This document shows positions 28,225 through 37,615 of a DNA stretch of 64,000 nucleotides, in pieces. Made by a program: the position numbers and the translations under genes. The stretch is from DATKFM01 sp963810485 (lineage in GTDB: Bacteria; Pseudomonadota; Alphaproteobacteria; Dongiales; Dongiaceae), in contig CAWENQ010000003.1 in assembly GCA_963810485.1 (NCBI GenBank), positions 124,001 to 188,000 of the forward strand. The letters run 5' to 3'. Numbering within the stretch: position 1 is the first letter of the stretch; each line of letters opens with the position of its first letter. Under the pieces are notes generated by a model. The model worked only from the letters and a program-made list of their open reading frames with translations. It was not told where the DNA came from and did no database searches.

Positions 28225-28503
28225 TTGCTCACCGCGGGCGGCGGTTCGCCCATCTTGTAGGTGGCGATGATCTCATGGGTTACGGTGTGGCGGGCCGCGT
28301 TGAACCAGCGGCGGCAGCCGCCGGGCGTGGTTCCAGCGCTCGAAATGGACGCCCTTGGGGTTCTTCCGCATGAACAGATAGTCGCCCCATTGCTGATCCG
28401 TGAGCGCGTCCGTCTGCAGCGGCCGCGCGATGTGTGCCTCGCCGCCGCAGGCAAACTCGCTCTCGTCCCGTTGGCCGCAGTAGGGGCAGGTGATCAGCAG
28501 CAT
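28221..28503 (-). CDS. soxD: Sarcosine oxidase delta subunit, one extra base
   Basis: Starts MLLITCPYCGQRDESEF at 28503, the conserved zinc-binding N-terminus of SoxD. After 61 codons (ending FERWNHAR) the frame moves by one base near 28320 and continues GCRRWFNAARHTVTHEI to the stop at 28221, giving 93 residues, the usual size. Both halves match SoxD closely, so the gene is complete apart from the extra base. Without it the protein would lose the conserved GCxRWFN motif. It overlaps soxA by 4 bases and lies 25 bases after soxB. Confidence 0.88.
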
Positions 28504-28528
28504 CCGATGTCGCCTTCCAGAGTCAGCA

Positions 28529-29783
28529 TCAATGCGCCACCGCGGCGGCGCCATGTTCGTCGATCAGATAGCCGTGGGAGAAGCGCTCCAGCGTGAAGGC
28601 TTCGTTCAGCTTGTGCGGCCGGTCCTGGGCGATGGTGTAGGCGAAGACCCAGCCGGACCCGGGCGTCGCCTTGAAGCCGCCGGTACCCCAACCGCAATTG
28701 AAATACAGGCCCTGTACCGGCATCTTCGCCACGATCGGGCTGGCGTCCGGACAGACATCGACAATGCCGCCCCATTGCCGCATGAAGCGCAGCCGGCTGA
28801 AGATCGGGAACAGCTCGGTCAGGGCGCCCAATTGATGCTCGAGCACATTTGGACTGCCACGCTGGGCATAGGAGTTGTAGCCGTCGATGCCGGCGCCCAA
28901 AACCAATTCGCCCTTGTCGGACTGGCTGACATAGACATGCACAGCGCCGGACATCACGACGGTATGAAGCACCGGCTTGACCGGCTCGGACACCAGCGCC
29001 TGCAGCGGATGGCTCTCCACCGGGAAGCGCAGGCCCGCCATGCCGGCGATGACGCTGGAATGGCCGGCGGGAACGCAGCCGACCTTGGGGGCGGCGATAT
29101 AGCCGCGGGTCGTCTCGACGCCCTGGATGCGATTGTTGGCGATGCGCAGGCCGGTGACCTCGCAATTCTGGATGATGTCGACGCCGAACGCGTCAGCCGC
29201 GCGGGCATAGCCCCAGGCCACCGCGTCATGGCGCGCCACGCCGCCGCGCCGCTGCAGCGAAGCGCCCATGATCGGATGCCGCGCCTTGGGATCGAAGTTC
29301 AGGATCGGGCAAAGCTGCTCGCACCTGATCCACGGTGAGAAATTCCGAGTCGATGTCATTGAGGCGGATGGCGTTCACCCGCCGGTTGATCTCGCGCAGA
29401 TCATGCAGATTGTGCGCCAGGTTCATCAGGCCGCGCTGGCTGAACATGACGTTGAAGTTGAGCTCCTGACTCAACGACTCCCAGAGCTTCAGCGCATGCT
29501 CGTAGAGGAACGCGCTCTCGTCCCAGAGATAGTTGGAACGCACGATGGTCGTGTTGCGACCGGTGTTGCCGCCGCCGATCCAGCCTTTTTCCAGCACCGC
29601 GATGTTGGTGAGGCCGTGCAGCTTCGCCAGATAGTAGGCCGTCGCCAGCCCGTGGCCGCCGCCGCCGACGATAACAGCGTCATAGGCCGGTTTGGGCTCG
29701 GGGCTGCGCCAGGCTTCCGACCAATTCTCGTGATAATCCAGCGCGTTGCGGGCCAGACTGAAGATAGAATATCTGCTCTTCAT
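28529..29783 (-). CDS. soxB: Sarcosine oxidase beta subunit, one extra base
   Basis: Starts MKSRYSIFSLARNAL at 29783. The frame moves once near 29321 (GTG, extra C, GAG), joining SEFLTVDQV to EQLCPILNFDPKARHPI. Corrected length is 417 residues, exactly typical for SoxB. The FAD-binding loop is AVIVGGGGHGLATAYYLA at about 36-53. GNTGRNTTIVRSNY and RRGGVARHDAVAWGYARAAD are family hallmarks. This is the catalytic subunit with FAD and covalently bound FMN. First gene of soxBDAG, facing the GlxA-family regulator across a 294-base promoter region. Confidence 0.9.
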
Positions 29784-29963
29784 GGGCGCTTTCGAGGGCG
29801 GGTCGGTCGGCTTGTTGGCGGGGCGTCTTTATTGCAATGGCGGCCCGGCGCGGCAAGGGCCGATGGCGAAATATGCCGTGAATCCAAGCGAATGACACGA
29901 CCGGCCCGTCCGGCATTGTCCGTCCAGCGACATGCGGCAACGTTGCGCGCAAATTTCCGGTCA

Positions 29964-29978
29964 GCGGCATTTTGCCGC
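29964..29978. promoter_or_regulatory. Inverted repeat in the sox/regulator divergent region
   Basis: GCGGCA-TTT-TGCCGC, perfect 6-base arms with a 3-base centre, in the 294-base gap (29784-30077) between soxB and the divergent regulator. It is a candidate binding site for that regulator or a local repressor. No other gene is visible in the gap. Confidence 0.35.
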
Positions 29979-30077
29979 CATCATGCAAAGCTTTTCTCCA
30001 TTTGCGACATAGGCTAAGATGGCCCTAACGAAACAACAAACGCGGGACGCGCCCCCGAATGGCGCGCCAAGGGCTAG

Positions 30078-31082
30078 ATGTTCGGGTCTCCGTCAAAAGA
30101 ACTGCCGCAGCGCATCGCATTCCTGCTGGTGCCGAATTTTTCCATGATCGCCTTCACCTCGGCGGTGGAGCCACTGCGCCTGGCGAACCGCGCCAGCGGC
30201 AAGCAGCTTTATTCCTGGCACCTGTTTTCGCCCGACAGCAAACCGATCGCCGCCAGCAACGGCATCGCCCTGACGCCCGAAGGTTCGATCGAGGGCCTGG
30301 GCATTTTCAAGACGGTCATCGTCTGCAGCGGCATCGACGCGCATCTGTACGAGGACCGCAACGTCTTCGCCCAGCTTCGCCGGCTGGACCGCCAGGGCGC
30401 CGATATCGGCGCTGTCTGCACCGCCAGCCATATCCTGGCCCGCGCCGGCCTGCTGGACGGCTACCGCTGCACCATCCACTGGGAGAACCTGGCGGGATTC
30501 AGCGAGAGCTTCCCGGAGATCGACGTCACGTCCGAACTGTTCGAGATCGACCGCAACCGCTTCACCTGCTCCGGCGGCACGGCCTCGCTGGATCTGATGC
30601 TGAAGCTGATCAGCAGCCAGCATGGGCACGAGCTGGCTGCTCACGTCTCCGACCAGTTCATGCATGAGCGCATCCGCGACGAGCATGACCAGCAGCGCAT
30701 GGCCCTGCCGGCCCGGCTGGGCGTGCGCCATCCCAAGCTGATGTCCGTCATCCGCCTGATGGAGGAACATCTGGAGGAGCCGCTGGACCGCGGCGATCTG
30801 GCCAAGGCCGCCGGGCTCTCCAGCCGGCAGCTCGAGCGGCTGTTCCGCAAATACCTGAACCGCTCGCCGGCGCGGTATTATGTGGAGCTGCGGCTCAACC
30901 GGGCGCGGCTGCTGCTGCTGCAGACCAACATGCCGGTCATCGACGTGGCGCTGGCCTGCGGCTTCGTCTCCGCCAGCCATTTCTCCAAATGCTACCGCGA
31001 CTATTTCGGCAAGACGCCGCGGAAAGAGCGGGCCGTGCCGCCGCGCGCGGCGATGCCCGAGCGCATGGTCGTCAACGGCTAG
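30078..31082 (+). CDS. GlxA/GbdR-type AraC-family transcriptional regulator
   Basis: 334 residues. The N-terminal half is a DJ-1/PfpI-like ligand domain (RIAFLLVPNFSMIAFTSAVEPLR, and IGAVCTASHILARAGLL with the nucleophile-elbow Cys). The C-terminal 110 residues are an AraC double helix-turn-helix (DLAKAAGLSSRQLERLFRKYL, then IDVALACGFVSASHFSKCYRDYFG). GbdR and SouR of this family respond to glycine betaine, dimethylglycine or sarcosine and activate their breakdown genes. Its divergent position next to soxBDAG makes the same role here very likely, but the inducer is inferred. Confidence 0.88.
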   Translation: MFGSPSKELPQRIAFLLVPNFSMIAFTSAVEPLRLANRASGKQLYSWHLFSPDSKPIAASNGIALTPEGSIEGLGIFKTVIVCSGIDAHLYEDRNVFAQLRRLDRQGADIGAVCTASHILARAGLLDGYRCTIHWENLAGFSESFPEIDVTSELFEIDRNRFTCSGGTASLDLMLKLISSQHGHELAAHVSDQFMHERIRDEHDQQRMALPARLGVRHPKLMSVIRLMEEHLEEPLDRGDLAKAAGLSSRQLERLFRKYLNRSPARYYVELRLNRARLLLLQTNMPVIDVALACGFVSASHFSKCYRDYFGKTPRKERAVPPRAAMPERMVVNG

Positions 31083-31249
31083 CCCTCCGATCACGGCGGC
31101 GTGCGCCGGTCTCATTTCCCCGCGAGGTCGCCGTGAGGCGCGGGGCAGGGGCGCCAATATCTGCTAGGCATGGAAACCATAGCCGCGCTCTCGGACTGGG
31201 AGGGCGGTGTTTCCTTGTTGGCCTGCGCCATTCCTGAAACACTCGCGCC

Positions 31250-33400
31250 ATGTTCGGACAGACAAAACCGGGGCTGAAACTCGTCCTCACGGGGCTGATC
31301 CTGTTGACCGTGCTGCTGACGGCGCTGCTGGTGCATGCGCTCTGGTCCTACACGGCGCGGCAGAATGTCGAGGACGTGGTCGGTCAGCTCAATCAGGAGA
31401 TCGTCACCACGGTCAAGAACGAGCTCGCCGGCGTGCGCGACCAGGCTGTGGCCGCGCAAACCGCTGTCGGGTCCGCGTTCGTCAACGGCATCTTCGATTT
31501 CGAGAAGCAGGCGGGTCAGCGGGATTTCATCTTTCTCTCCCTGCTGCGCGCGATGCCCAGCGTGTCCTGGATCTCCATCGGCACGCCGCAGGGAAGTTTC
31601 TACGGCGCGCAGCGCGCCGCCGATGGCGGCTTCCGGCTGATCTCCATCGCTTGGGATCCGGCGAGCGCGCAGGGCGCGCAGACGACCTACAAGTTCCGGG
31701 TCAAGGGCGCCGAGGCCGAGTACGAAAGCTCTGAGTCAGCGACAACCGATTTCAATTCGGTCGAGCAGGGCTGGTACAAGCGCGCGGTTGCCGAAGGCTG
31801 CGATGAAGTGCGTTGCAGCGCCGAGCGCGGCGCAGGCTGGAACCTCGTGTCGCACTTTCCCGATGGCGATCGCGCGGGCATCAGCACCTCCATGCCGCTG
31901 GTGGCCAACACGAAGTTCGGCGGCGTGATCAATGTGGCGATCGAGCTGGAGTTGGTTTCCAAGTTCCTGTCCCATCAGATGATCGGCGAGGGGGGAACGG
32001 TCATTGTCATCGATCGCGCCGGCCGCATCGTTGCCTCGGCGGATCCTCGCGCCATCGAGCAACAGCGCCGCGGATTGCTGCCGATGCTCGGTGAGTTGGG
32101 TCGCGACGATCCCCGCCTCGGCCTGATCGAAAGCGCAACCAAGGGTGGCAGCGTCGACCTCGCGCGGCTGTCCGATGTGCGCTCCCTGGAAATGACATCG
32201 GACGCCGATGGCAACGAGTATTTTGTGACCTTTTCGCCGGTGCAGTTCCGCGATTGGGTGGTCGCGACGGTGATCCCGGCCCATGATTTCCTGGCGTCGA
32301 TCGAGGAGAGCGCGGAAACGCTGCTGATCGCGCTGGCGGTCCTGGTAATCGCCATGGCGGTGCTGGCGGTCCTGTTGACCAACAACTTGGTGGCCCGGCC
32401 CTTGGGCCGTATCGCCGCCCAGCTCGGCCATATCGAGAGCTTCCGCCTCGACCAGGTCGTGCGCGTGCCGTCGCGCCTGCGGGAATTCGATGGCCTGTCC
32501 AACGCCCTGGTGCAGATGAGCCAGGGCCTGGCGTCATTTGCCAAATACATGCCGACGGAACTGGTGCGCACATTGGTGTCCCAGGGCATCGAGGCCAAGC
32601 CCGGCGGCGAGCATGAGAACCTGACGGTCATGTTCGCCGATCTCGCGGGATTCACGTCGCTGTCGGAGTTCCTCGGCGAATCCGTGGTCCCTGTCCTGAC
32701 CGAGTATCTGGAGACGGCCTCTTCGGCGGTGCTGTCCCATCGCGGCACCATCGACAAATTCATCGGCGATGCAGTGATGGCTTTTTGGGGCGCGCCGATC
32801 GAGAACGAAAACCATGCGCGGGATGCCTGCGCCGCGGCTCTGGCATTGCATCAGATGATGACCGCGCGTCAGGCCGCCTTGCCATCGGATGATCCCCGCG
32901 CGGCACTTCGGGCGCGAATCGGCATCAACACCGGCCGCATGCTCGTGGGCAATATCGGCTCGGCGGACCGGTTGAACTACACGGTGATCGGCGATCCCGT
33001 GAATGTGGCGAGCCGCCTGGAAGCTCTCAACAAGCGCTACGGCACCGCGATCATGATCGGTGAGGAAACCCGCCGCGCCGCCGGCGATGCCCTGATCTGC
33101 CGTCAGTTGGACTGGGTCGCCGTCTTCGGCCGTACTGAAGGCATGGCCGTGCATGAATTGCTGGCAATGGCGGAAGGCGCCGATATCGCCGCCTTCGCGT
33201 GGGTGAAGGATTATGAGGCGGGAATGGACGCCTATAGTCGCCGGGATTTCAGTGGCGCTCTGCTGCTTTTTGAAGCTGCTGACTCCGCAAGACTCGGCAG
33301 AGACCAGCCCTCGCGCATCTTCATCGAGCGCTGTCGCGAACTGATCGCGAGCCCGCCAGGGCCGGACTGGAGCCCCATCGCCGTGCAGATGGAAAAGTAA
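31250..33400 (+). CDS. Membrane-bound class III adenylate cyclase
   Basis: 716 residues. One membrane helix at about 9-31, a periplasmic sensor region of about 320 residues (Cache-like: VSWISIGTPQGSFYGAQ, GVINVAIELELVSKFL), a second helix at about 355-377, a HAMP-like linker, and a cyclase domain at about 455-640. The metal Asp sits in FADLAGFTS (about 458), a substrate-specifying Lys in DKFIGDAVMAFWG (about 502), and an Asp in NYTVIGDPVNVASR (about 575). The Lys/Asp pair predicts ATP rather than GTP. An extracytoplasmic ligand probably controls cAMP production. It follows the sox regulator by 167 bases, but no functional link is shown. Confidence 0.9.
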   Translation: MFGQTKPGLKLVLTGLILLTVLLTALLVHALWSYTARQNVEDVVGQLNQEIVTTVKNELAGVRDQAVAAQTAVGSAFVNGIFDFEKQAGQRDFIFLSLLRAMPSVSWISIGTPQGSFYGAQRAADGGFRLISIAWDPASAQGAQTTYKFRVKGAEAEYESSESATTDFNSVEQGWYKRAVAEGCDEVRCSAERGAGWNLVSHFPDGDRAGISTSMPLVANTKFGGVINVAIELELVSKFLSHQMIGEGGTVIVIDRAGRIVASADPRAIEQQRRGLLPMLGELGRDDPRLGLIESATKGGSVDLARLSDVRSLEMTSDADGNEYFVTFSPVQFRDWVVATVIPAHDFLASIEESAETLLIALAVLVIAMAVLAVLLTNNLVARPLGRIAAQLGHIESFRLDQVVRVPSRLREFDGLSNALVQMSQGLASFAKYMPTELVRTLVSQGIEAKPGGEHENLTVMFADLAGFTSLSEFLGESVVPVLTEYLETASSAVLSHRGTIDKFIGDAVMAFWGAPIENENHARDACAAALALHQMMTARQAALPSDDPRAALRARIGINTGRMLVGNIGSADRLNYTVIGDPVNVASRLEALNKRYGTAIMIGEETRRAAGDALICRQLDWVAVFGRTEGMAVHELLAMAEGADIAAFAWVKDYEAGMDAYSRRDFSGALLLFEAADSARLGRDQPSRIFIERCRELIASPPGPDWSPIAVQMEK

Positions 33401-33409
33401 GCTGCGCCT

Positions 33410-33979
33410 TCAGTTCCCGTAGGTGAACGGCTTCTTGCCGAATAGTCTGTGCACCATCGGCTCGAAGGCCGACAGGGGCATGGTGTCGTAGTCGGGGTCG
33501 AACGACATCTGGTCCCACTTCTCGCAGAAATGCGCTGTCTTCTCGAAATGGGGATGGCCGCGGAACCGCTCGCGCTCGTCCCGGTCGCGGCCGACATGGT
33601 GATAGTAGTAGTAGCCCTGGAACACCGGGTGGAGCTTGACCAGCCAGTAGTTCGCCTCCGAGATATAGGGGCGCAGCACCGCAGAAGCGAACTCGCCATG
33701 GTTCTCCGGCGCCAGATTGTCGCCGATGTCGTGGAGTAGGGCGACGACGACGGTCTCCTCGTCGGCATTTTCGCGGAAGGCGCGGGTGGCGGTCTGCAGG
33801 GAATGCTGCAGCCGGTCGATCTTGTAGCCCATCTTGTCGCCGCCCAGCAGCTTCAGGCAGCCGAGCACGTTGCCGGGCAGCCGTCCGTAGAGCGGCTGGT
33901 ACAGGCCTTCCAGCATTTCATATTCTTCGCGCGTGCCCTGGTCCATGCGGGTGAAAGCAACCGTGCCGTCCATAGTCAT
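33410..33979 (-). CDS. HD-domain protein, possible di-iron oxygenase or phosphohydrolase
   Basis: 189 residues. The HD metal-ligand pattern is visible: DRLQHSLQTA (His), VVVALLHDIGDNLAPENHG (His-Asp then a second His) and a later His in YYYYHHVGRD. Proteins of this shape include PhnZ/TmpB-type mixed-valent di-iron oxygenases as well as simple HD hydrolases. ENHGEFASAVLRPYIS and the Tyr-rich stretch resemble the oxygenase group, but I cannot settle it by eye. It converges on the cyclase gene and lies just downstream of the PLP dehydratase gene on the same strand. Confidence 0.7.
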   Translation of the reverse strand: MTMDGTVAFTRMDQGTREEYEMLEGLYQPLYGRLPGNVLGCLKLLGGDKMGYKIDRLQHSLQTATRAFRENADEETVVVALLHDIGDNLAPENHGEFASAVLRPYISEANYWLVKLHPVFQGYYYYHHVGRDRDERERFRGHPHFEKTAHFCEKWDQMSFDPDYDTMPLSAFEPMVHRLFGKKPFTYGN

Positions 33980-34028
33980 CGTCTCCTAAGCGAAGTTAGC
34001 CGGTGCCAGAATAGCGGCTGCTGCACGG

Positions 34029-35051
34029 TTATTCCATGCCATTGCCGCCCTCGGCCAGATAGCGGGCGAAGGTGGCGCCGTCGATATTGCTGCCGCAGAC
34101 GAGCACGCCGACGCGCTTCCCCTTGAGACGGTCCCGCAACGGGCCGGTCAATGCGGCGGTCGCCGCTCCGCCGGCCGGCTCCACCGCCAGCTTTGCCTCG
34201 GCGAACAGCAGCGACATGGCCCGCTTCATGGCGGCGTCGTCGATCATGACGAGTTCGTCGATGTAGCGGCGGCAGACACCGTAGCTGTAGGGCAGGGCAT
34301 AGGGTGGGGCGAGGCTGTCGGCGATGGTCGTCACCTTGTCGGCCTTTTCCGGCCGTCCGGCGGCGAAGGAGCGGTGCATGGTGTCGGCGCCCTCGGGCTC
34401 GACGCCGAAGACTTTGCATTTCGGCTGCAGCAGTTTGATGGCGAGCGAGGCGCCCGCCGCCAGCCCGCCACCGCCGATGGGAATGATCACCGCGTCCATG
34501 TCAGGCACCTGATGCGCCCACTCGAAACCCAGCGTCGCATCGCCCAGCACCGTCGTGCGGCCCTCGAACGGATGGATGAAAGCGCGGCCCTCCTTGGCCT
34601 CGATCTCCTTCACCAGCGCGAAGGCGGCATGAACGTCGTCGGCGAGAATGACCTCGGCGCCATGGCGCTTGCAGACAGCGACGCGAAAGGGATTGGCGGT
34701 CTTCATCATCACCACCTTCGCCGACGTGCCCAACCGCTGCGCCGCATAGGAAACGGCGATGGCATGATTGCCCGCGCTGACGGCAGTCACGCCGCGTTTC
34801 AACGCCTCCGGCGCCAGCCGCAGCATATTGAGTTGCGCCGGCCGCGCCTTGAAGCTGCCGGTGTGCTGCAGCAGTTCCAGTTTCAGCACCACATCGGTCT
34901 TGTCGCCGACGATTTCAATCAGCCGCGGACCGCGCCAGCGATGCACCGGCGTCTCCACGATGTAGGGATCGAGCTGCCGCCGCGCGGCAGCGATCTCCTC
35001 CAACGTCGGAATATCCAGATCGATATCGGCAATGGCCGTCTGTGTGTTCAT
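34029..35051 (-). CDS. PLP-dependent threonine/serine dehydratase-like enzyme (possible hydroxyectoine-pathway EutB)
   Basis: 340 residues from the ATG at 35051 (MNTQTAIADID). The fold type II PLP signature is clear: the Lys in HTGSFKARPA at about 66-75, the Gly-rich phosphate loop IPIGGGGLAAG and the late VLVCGSNID. The length and lack of an ACT domain fit catabolic threonine dehydratases and the related hydroxyectoine dehydratase EutB. The open frame extends much further upstream to 35900, but that part is antisense to the ferredoxin-like gene and is not coding. Substrate not decided. 49 bases separate it from the HD-domain gene, so the two may be co-transcribed. Confidence 0.82.
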   Translation of the reverse strand: MNTQTAIADIDLDIPTLEEIAAARRQLDPYIVETPVHRWRGPRLIEIVGDKTDVVLKLELLQHTGSFKARPAQLNMLRLAPEALKRGVTAVSAGNHAIAVSYAAQRLGTSAKVVMMKTANPFRVAVCKRHGAEVILADDVHAAFALVKEIEAKEGRAFIHPFEGRTTVLGDATLGFEWAHQVPDMDAVIIPIGGGGLAAGASLAIKLLQPKCKVFGVEPEGADTMHRSFAAGRPEKADKVTTIADSLAPPYALPYSYGVCRRYIDELVMIDDAAMKRAMSLLFAEAKLAVEPAGGAATAALTGPLRDRLKGKRVGVLVCGSNIDGATFARYLAEGGNGME

Positions 35052-35108
35052 GGTCTTCGCGCTGCTGTTGCGGGAGGCGGAGTTTAGCCACAGGATGCCT
35101 GCCGCACC

Positions 35109-35792
35109 ATGCAGCTTTCCGAACTCACAATCCTGCTTGCCGCAAACGGGCTCGCTTTTCGCGGCGGCTTTTGTCCCGATACAATCGATGGCGTGCCACC
35201 TGGGCGCGATGGCAAGGCGCCGGTGACGCTGATCCTCGTCGGCGATGTCGGCGGCGCGATCTGGCCGTTCTTTTCCCGTTCGCCGGAGGCAAGCGATGAC
35301 GCGCCCGATCCGCTCGATCGCTGGACGCGGCGGGTGGTCGACGATCTCGCGGCTGCGGCCGGCGCGACGCCGATCTATCCCTTCGGCGGGCCACCGTACT
35401 GGCCGTTTCAACGCTGGGCGCAGCGCGCGGAGTTTGTTTTCCCGTCGCCGCTGGGGATCCTCATTCACCCCGTGCATGGGCTCTGGCACGCTTACCGTGC
35501 GGCGCTGGCCTTTGCCGAGTTCATCGACCTGCCGCCCCGGGCTATGGCGCGATCGCCCTGCGAAAGCTGCGCCGCCAAGCCCTGCCTTTCGGCCTGTCCG
35601 GTGGGCGCCTTCAGCGGCCAGGGCTTCGATGTCGATGCCTGCGCCGGCCATATCAGCCAAGCCGCTAGCGAACCCTGCATGACGGGCGGCTGCCTGGCCC
35701 GCAATGCCTGCCCGGTGGCCACTAACCGGCGCTATTCCGGCCCGCAGATCCGCTTCCACATGGCCGCCTTCCGGCAGGCCCGGACAAAATAG
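35109..35792 (+). CDS. Ferredoxin-like 4Fe-4S protein
   Basis: 227 residues. Two Cys clusters near the C-terminus, SPCESCAAKPCLSACP (about 155-170) and EPCMTGGCLARNACP (about 195-209), suggest one or two 4Fe-4S clusters. The N-terminal 140 residues (GFCPDTIDGVPPG, LVGDVGGAIWPFFSRS, FPSPLGILIHPVHGLWHAYR) resemble the ferredoxin-like proteins related to the C-terminal part of epoxyqueuosine reductase, without its cobalamin domain. It probably transfers electrons; its partner is unknown. It is divergent from the PLP dehydratase and 61 bases before the glutamine amidotransferase. Confidence 0.78.
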   Translation: MQLSELTILLAANGLAFRGGFCPDTIDGVPPGRDGKAPVTLILVGDVGGAIWPFFSRSPEASDDAPDPLDRWTRRVVDDLAAAAGATPIYPFGGPPYWPFQRWAQRAEFVFPSPLGILIHPVHGLWHAYRAALAFAEFIDLPPRAMARSPCESCAAKPCLSACPVGAFSGQGFDVDACAGHISQAASEPCMTGGCLARNACPVATNRRYSGPQIRFHMAAFRQARTK

Positions 35793-35853
35793 AGTGCCGC
35801 GCCGGCTATTCACCTTGCCGCAACCGTTGACGACTAGAATCCCGGCCTGATAC

Positions 35854-36591
35854 ATGCCGCAGCGCAGCATTTCGAGTACGGGCAGCTTGAGTAACACCAT
35901 CCTCTTCGTGGTCCACAGTTCCTGGCGGGAAAGGCGCGTGGCGCCGCTTCTGCGCTCCAGGGGCTACGAGATCGAGTACCGTTGCCCCGCCATGGGCGAC
36001 CGCCTGCCTGATGACCGCGCCGCCTATGCCGGCGCCATCGTCTTCGGCGGCACCCAGAGCGCCAACGATGCGCCATCGGCCCCCTACCTCCAGCACGAAA
36101 TCGACTGGATCCGCGGTCATGTGGATGCCGGCGGCCGCTATCTCGGCATTTGCCTGGGCGGACAGCTTCTGGCCCGGGCTCTGGAAGCGCCGGTGTCGCG
36201 CCACCAGGATGGCGTCGTCGAGATCGGCTATTACGCGGTGACGCCGACGGAGGAGGGCCGCGACCTGTTCCCCGACAGCCTGCATGTCTATCACTGGCAT
36301 GAGGAAGGCTTCGACCTGCCCGAGGGCGCCAGCCTGCTGGCCCGCGGCGGCAATGCCTTTCCCAATCAGGCGTTTCGCTGGCGCAGCTCGGCCTACGGCT
36401 TTCAGTTCCATCCGGAAGTGACGGCGGACTCCGCCCGCGGATGGCTCAGCGATTGTGGCAACTCACTGAGCCGTACCGGCGCCCAGGCGCGCGATCATCA
36501 GGAGGCGCAAATGGGCCGCCACGACCCCACTCTCCATAACTGGATGGATGGATTTCTCGATCACTGGCTGGCGCTGCCACATTTGGCTTGA
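35854..36591 (+). CDS. Class I glutamine amidotransferase-like protein
   Basis: 245 residues. Catalytic Cys in YLGICLGGQLLARAL (about 103-117) and the His-Glu pair in YGFQFHPEVT (about 187-196) make the standard triad of the GMP-synthase type. IVFGGTQSANDAP supplies the oxyanion loop. Such stand-alone amidotransferases either hydrolyse gamma-glutamyl compounds or feed ammonia to a partner. No synthetase partner is nearby. It could act on gamma-glutamylated amines, which would suit the amine-catabolic neighbourhood, but this is inference. Confidence 0.85.
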   Translation: MPQRSISSTGSLSNTILFVVHSSWRERRVAPLLRSRGYEIEYRCPAMGDRLPDDRAAYAGAIVFGGTQSANDAPSAPYLQHEIDWIRGHVDAGGRYLGICLGGQLLARALEAPVSRHQDGVVEIGYYAVTPTEEGRDLFPDSLHVYHWHEEGFDLPEGASLLARGGNAFPNQAFRWRSSAYGFQFHPEVTADSARGWLSDCGNSLSRTGAQARDHQEAQMGRHDPTLHNWMDGFLDHWLALPHLA

Positions 36592-36757
36592 ATGCCACCG
36601 GTTGGATTCCACGGCACCTTCGCCCACGAAATCTTGATCGAATATTGCGCGACTGTGTGAAATCGCACCGTCTTAACAAGCTATTAATGTTGTAGTGGCT
36701 CACTGTTCCGGGTTACGATTCCTTTAACGCACTGACATTTGGAACAAGGGGGTGGCT

Positions 36758-37615
36758 TTGTTCAAAACTCGTTGGCCAGCGGGCCTTATCGCATTTCTGC
36801 TCGTTTTCACCGTTGGTGCCGCCTCATGGGCCGCAGATGCGGTGACCGTGAAATTCCATGCCGTGTCCGCGCAGGGCGCCTCGCCGCTGAAGGATAACCT
36901 GAAGTGGGTGATCGAGCCCACGAAGGGGACCGATGGCGACACAATCAAGGCGACGAAGCCGCGCGTCGAGGCCAGCCTGGTGCCAGGTCACTACAAGGTG
37001 ACGGTCACCATGGGTTTCGCCACGATCACGAAGCAGATCGACATCGCCAAGGCCGGCAAGCAGGAAATCGTCATGGATACCGGCTATGCCAGCTTCCGCA
37101 TGATCCCCAGCAACAAGGGGAAGTCGATCGACGAACAGATCACCTGGACGATCTACCGCTACACCAAGGGCGGTCCCGACTTGAACCAGAGGGTCGGCGA
37201 GGTGGTCGGTCCGAATCCTCAAGTCACCCTGCCGGCCGGTTTTTATACCGTGCGCGGCACGTATGACGGCGTGCAGGCCGACGTGGTCGCCGAGGTGAAG
37301 TCGGGCATCGGCTACAAATATACCGTGAACCTCTATGCCGGGAAGACGACGCTGAGCGCGTCGGCGAAGGGCAAGGCGGTGAAGGACGTCACCTGGAAGA
37401 TCATGAAGACCGCCAAGAACAAGAAGGGCGTGCAGGAGGTGCTCTATACCAGCACCGAAGCTTCGCCGACCGTGACGTTGCGCGAGGGCAACTACATTGT
37501 GACTGCCCAGTCGGGCGATATGGCCGCCGAAGGCAAGCTGGCCATCGTCGAGGGCAAGACCAACAAGATGAAGCTCGATCTGAAAGAGGGCGTGAAAGTC
37601 GCTGCCGGCACCTAA
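36758..37615 (+). CDS. Secreted protein of three beta-sandwich-like repeats
   Basis: 285 residues if started at the TTG at 36758, which has AAGGGG six bases upstream; a GTG at 36752 would add two residues but sits on the binding site. A signal peptide (GLIAFLLVFTVGAASWA) is followed by three similar units of about 85 residues. Each has a KWVIEP, TWTIYR or TWKIMK strand, a Pro- or Arg-led turn (PRVEASLVPGHYKV, PQVTLPAGFYTV, PTVTLREGNYIV) and a closing amphipathic strand. The units suggest tandem Ig-like or carboxypeptidase-regulatory-like folds exported to the periplasm or surface. Function unknown. It has its own terminator. Confidence 0.72.
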   Translation: MFKTRWPAGLIAFLLVFTVGAASWAADAVTVKFHAVSAQGASPLKDNLKWVIEPTKGTDGDTIKATKPRVEASLVPGHYKVTVTMGFATITKQIDIAKAGKQEIVMDTGYASFRMIPSNKGKSIDEQITWTIYRYTKGGPDLNQRVGEVVGPNPQVTLPAGFYTVRGTYDGVQADVVAEVKSGIGYKYTVNLYAGKTTLSASAKGKAVKDVTWKIMKTAKNKKGVQEVLYTSTEASPTVTLREGNYIVTAQSGDMAAEGKLAIVEGKTNKMKLDLKEGVKVAAGT

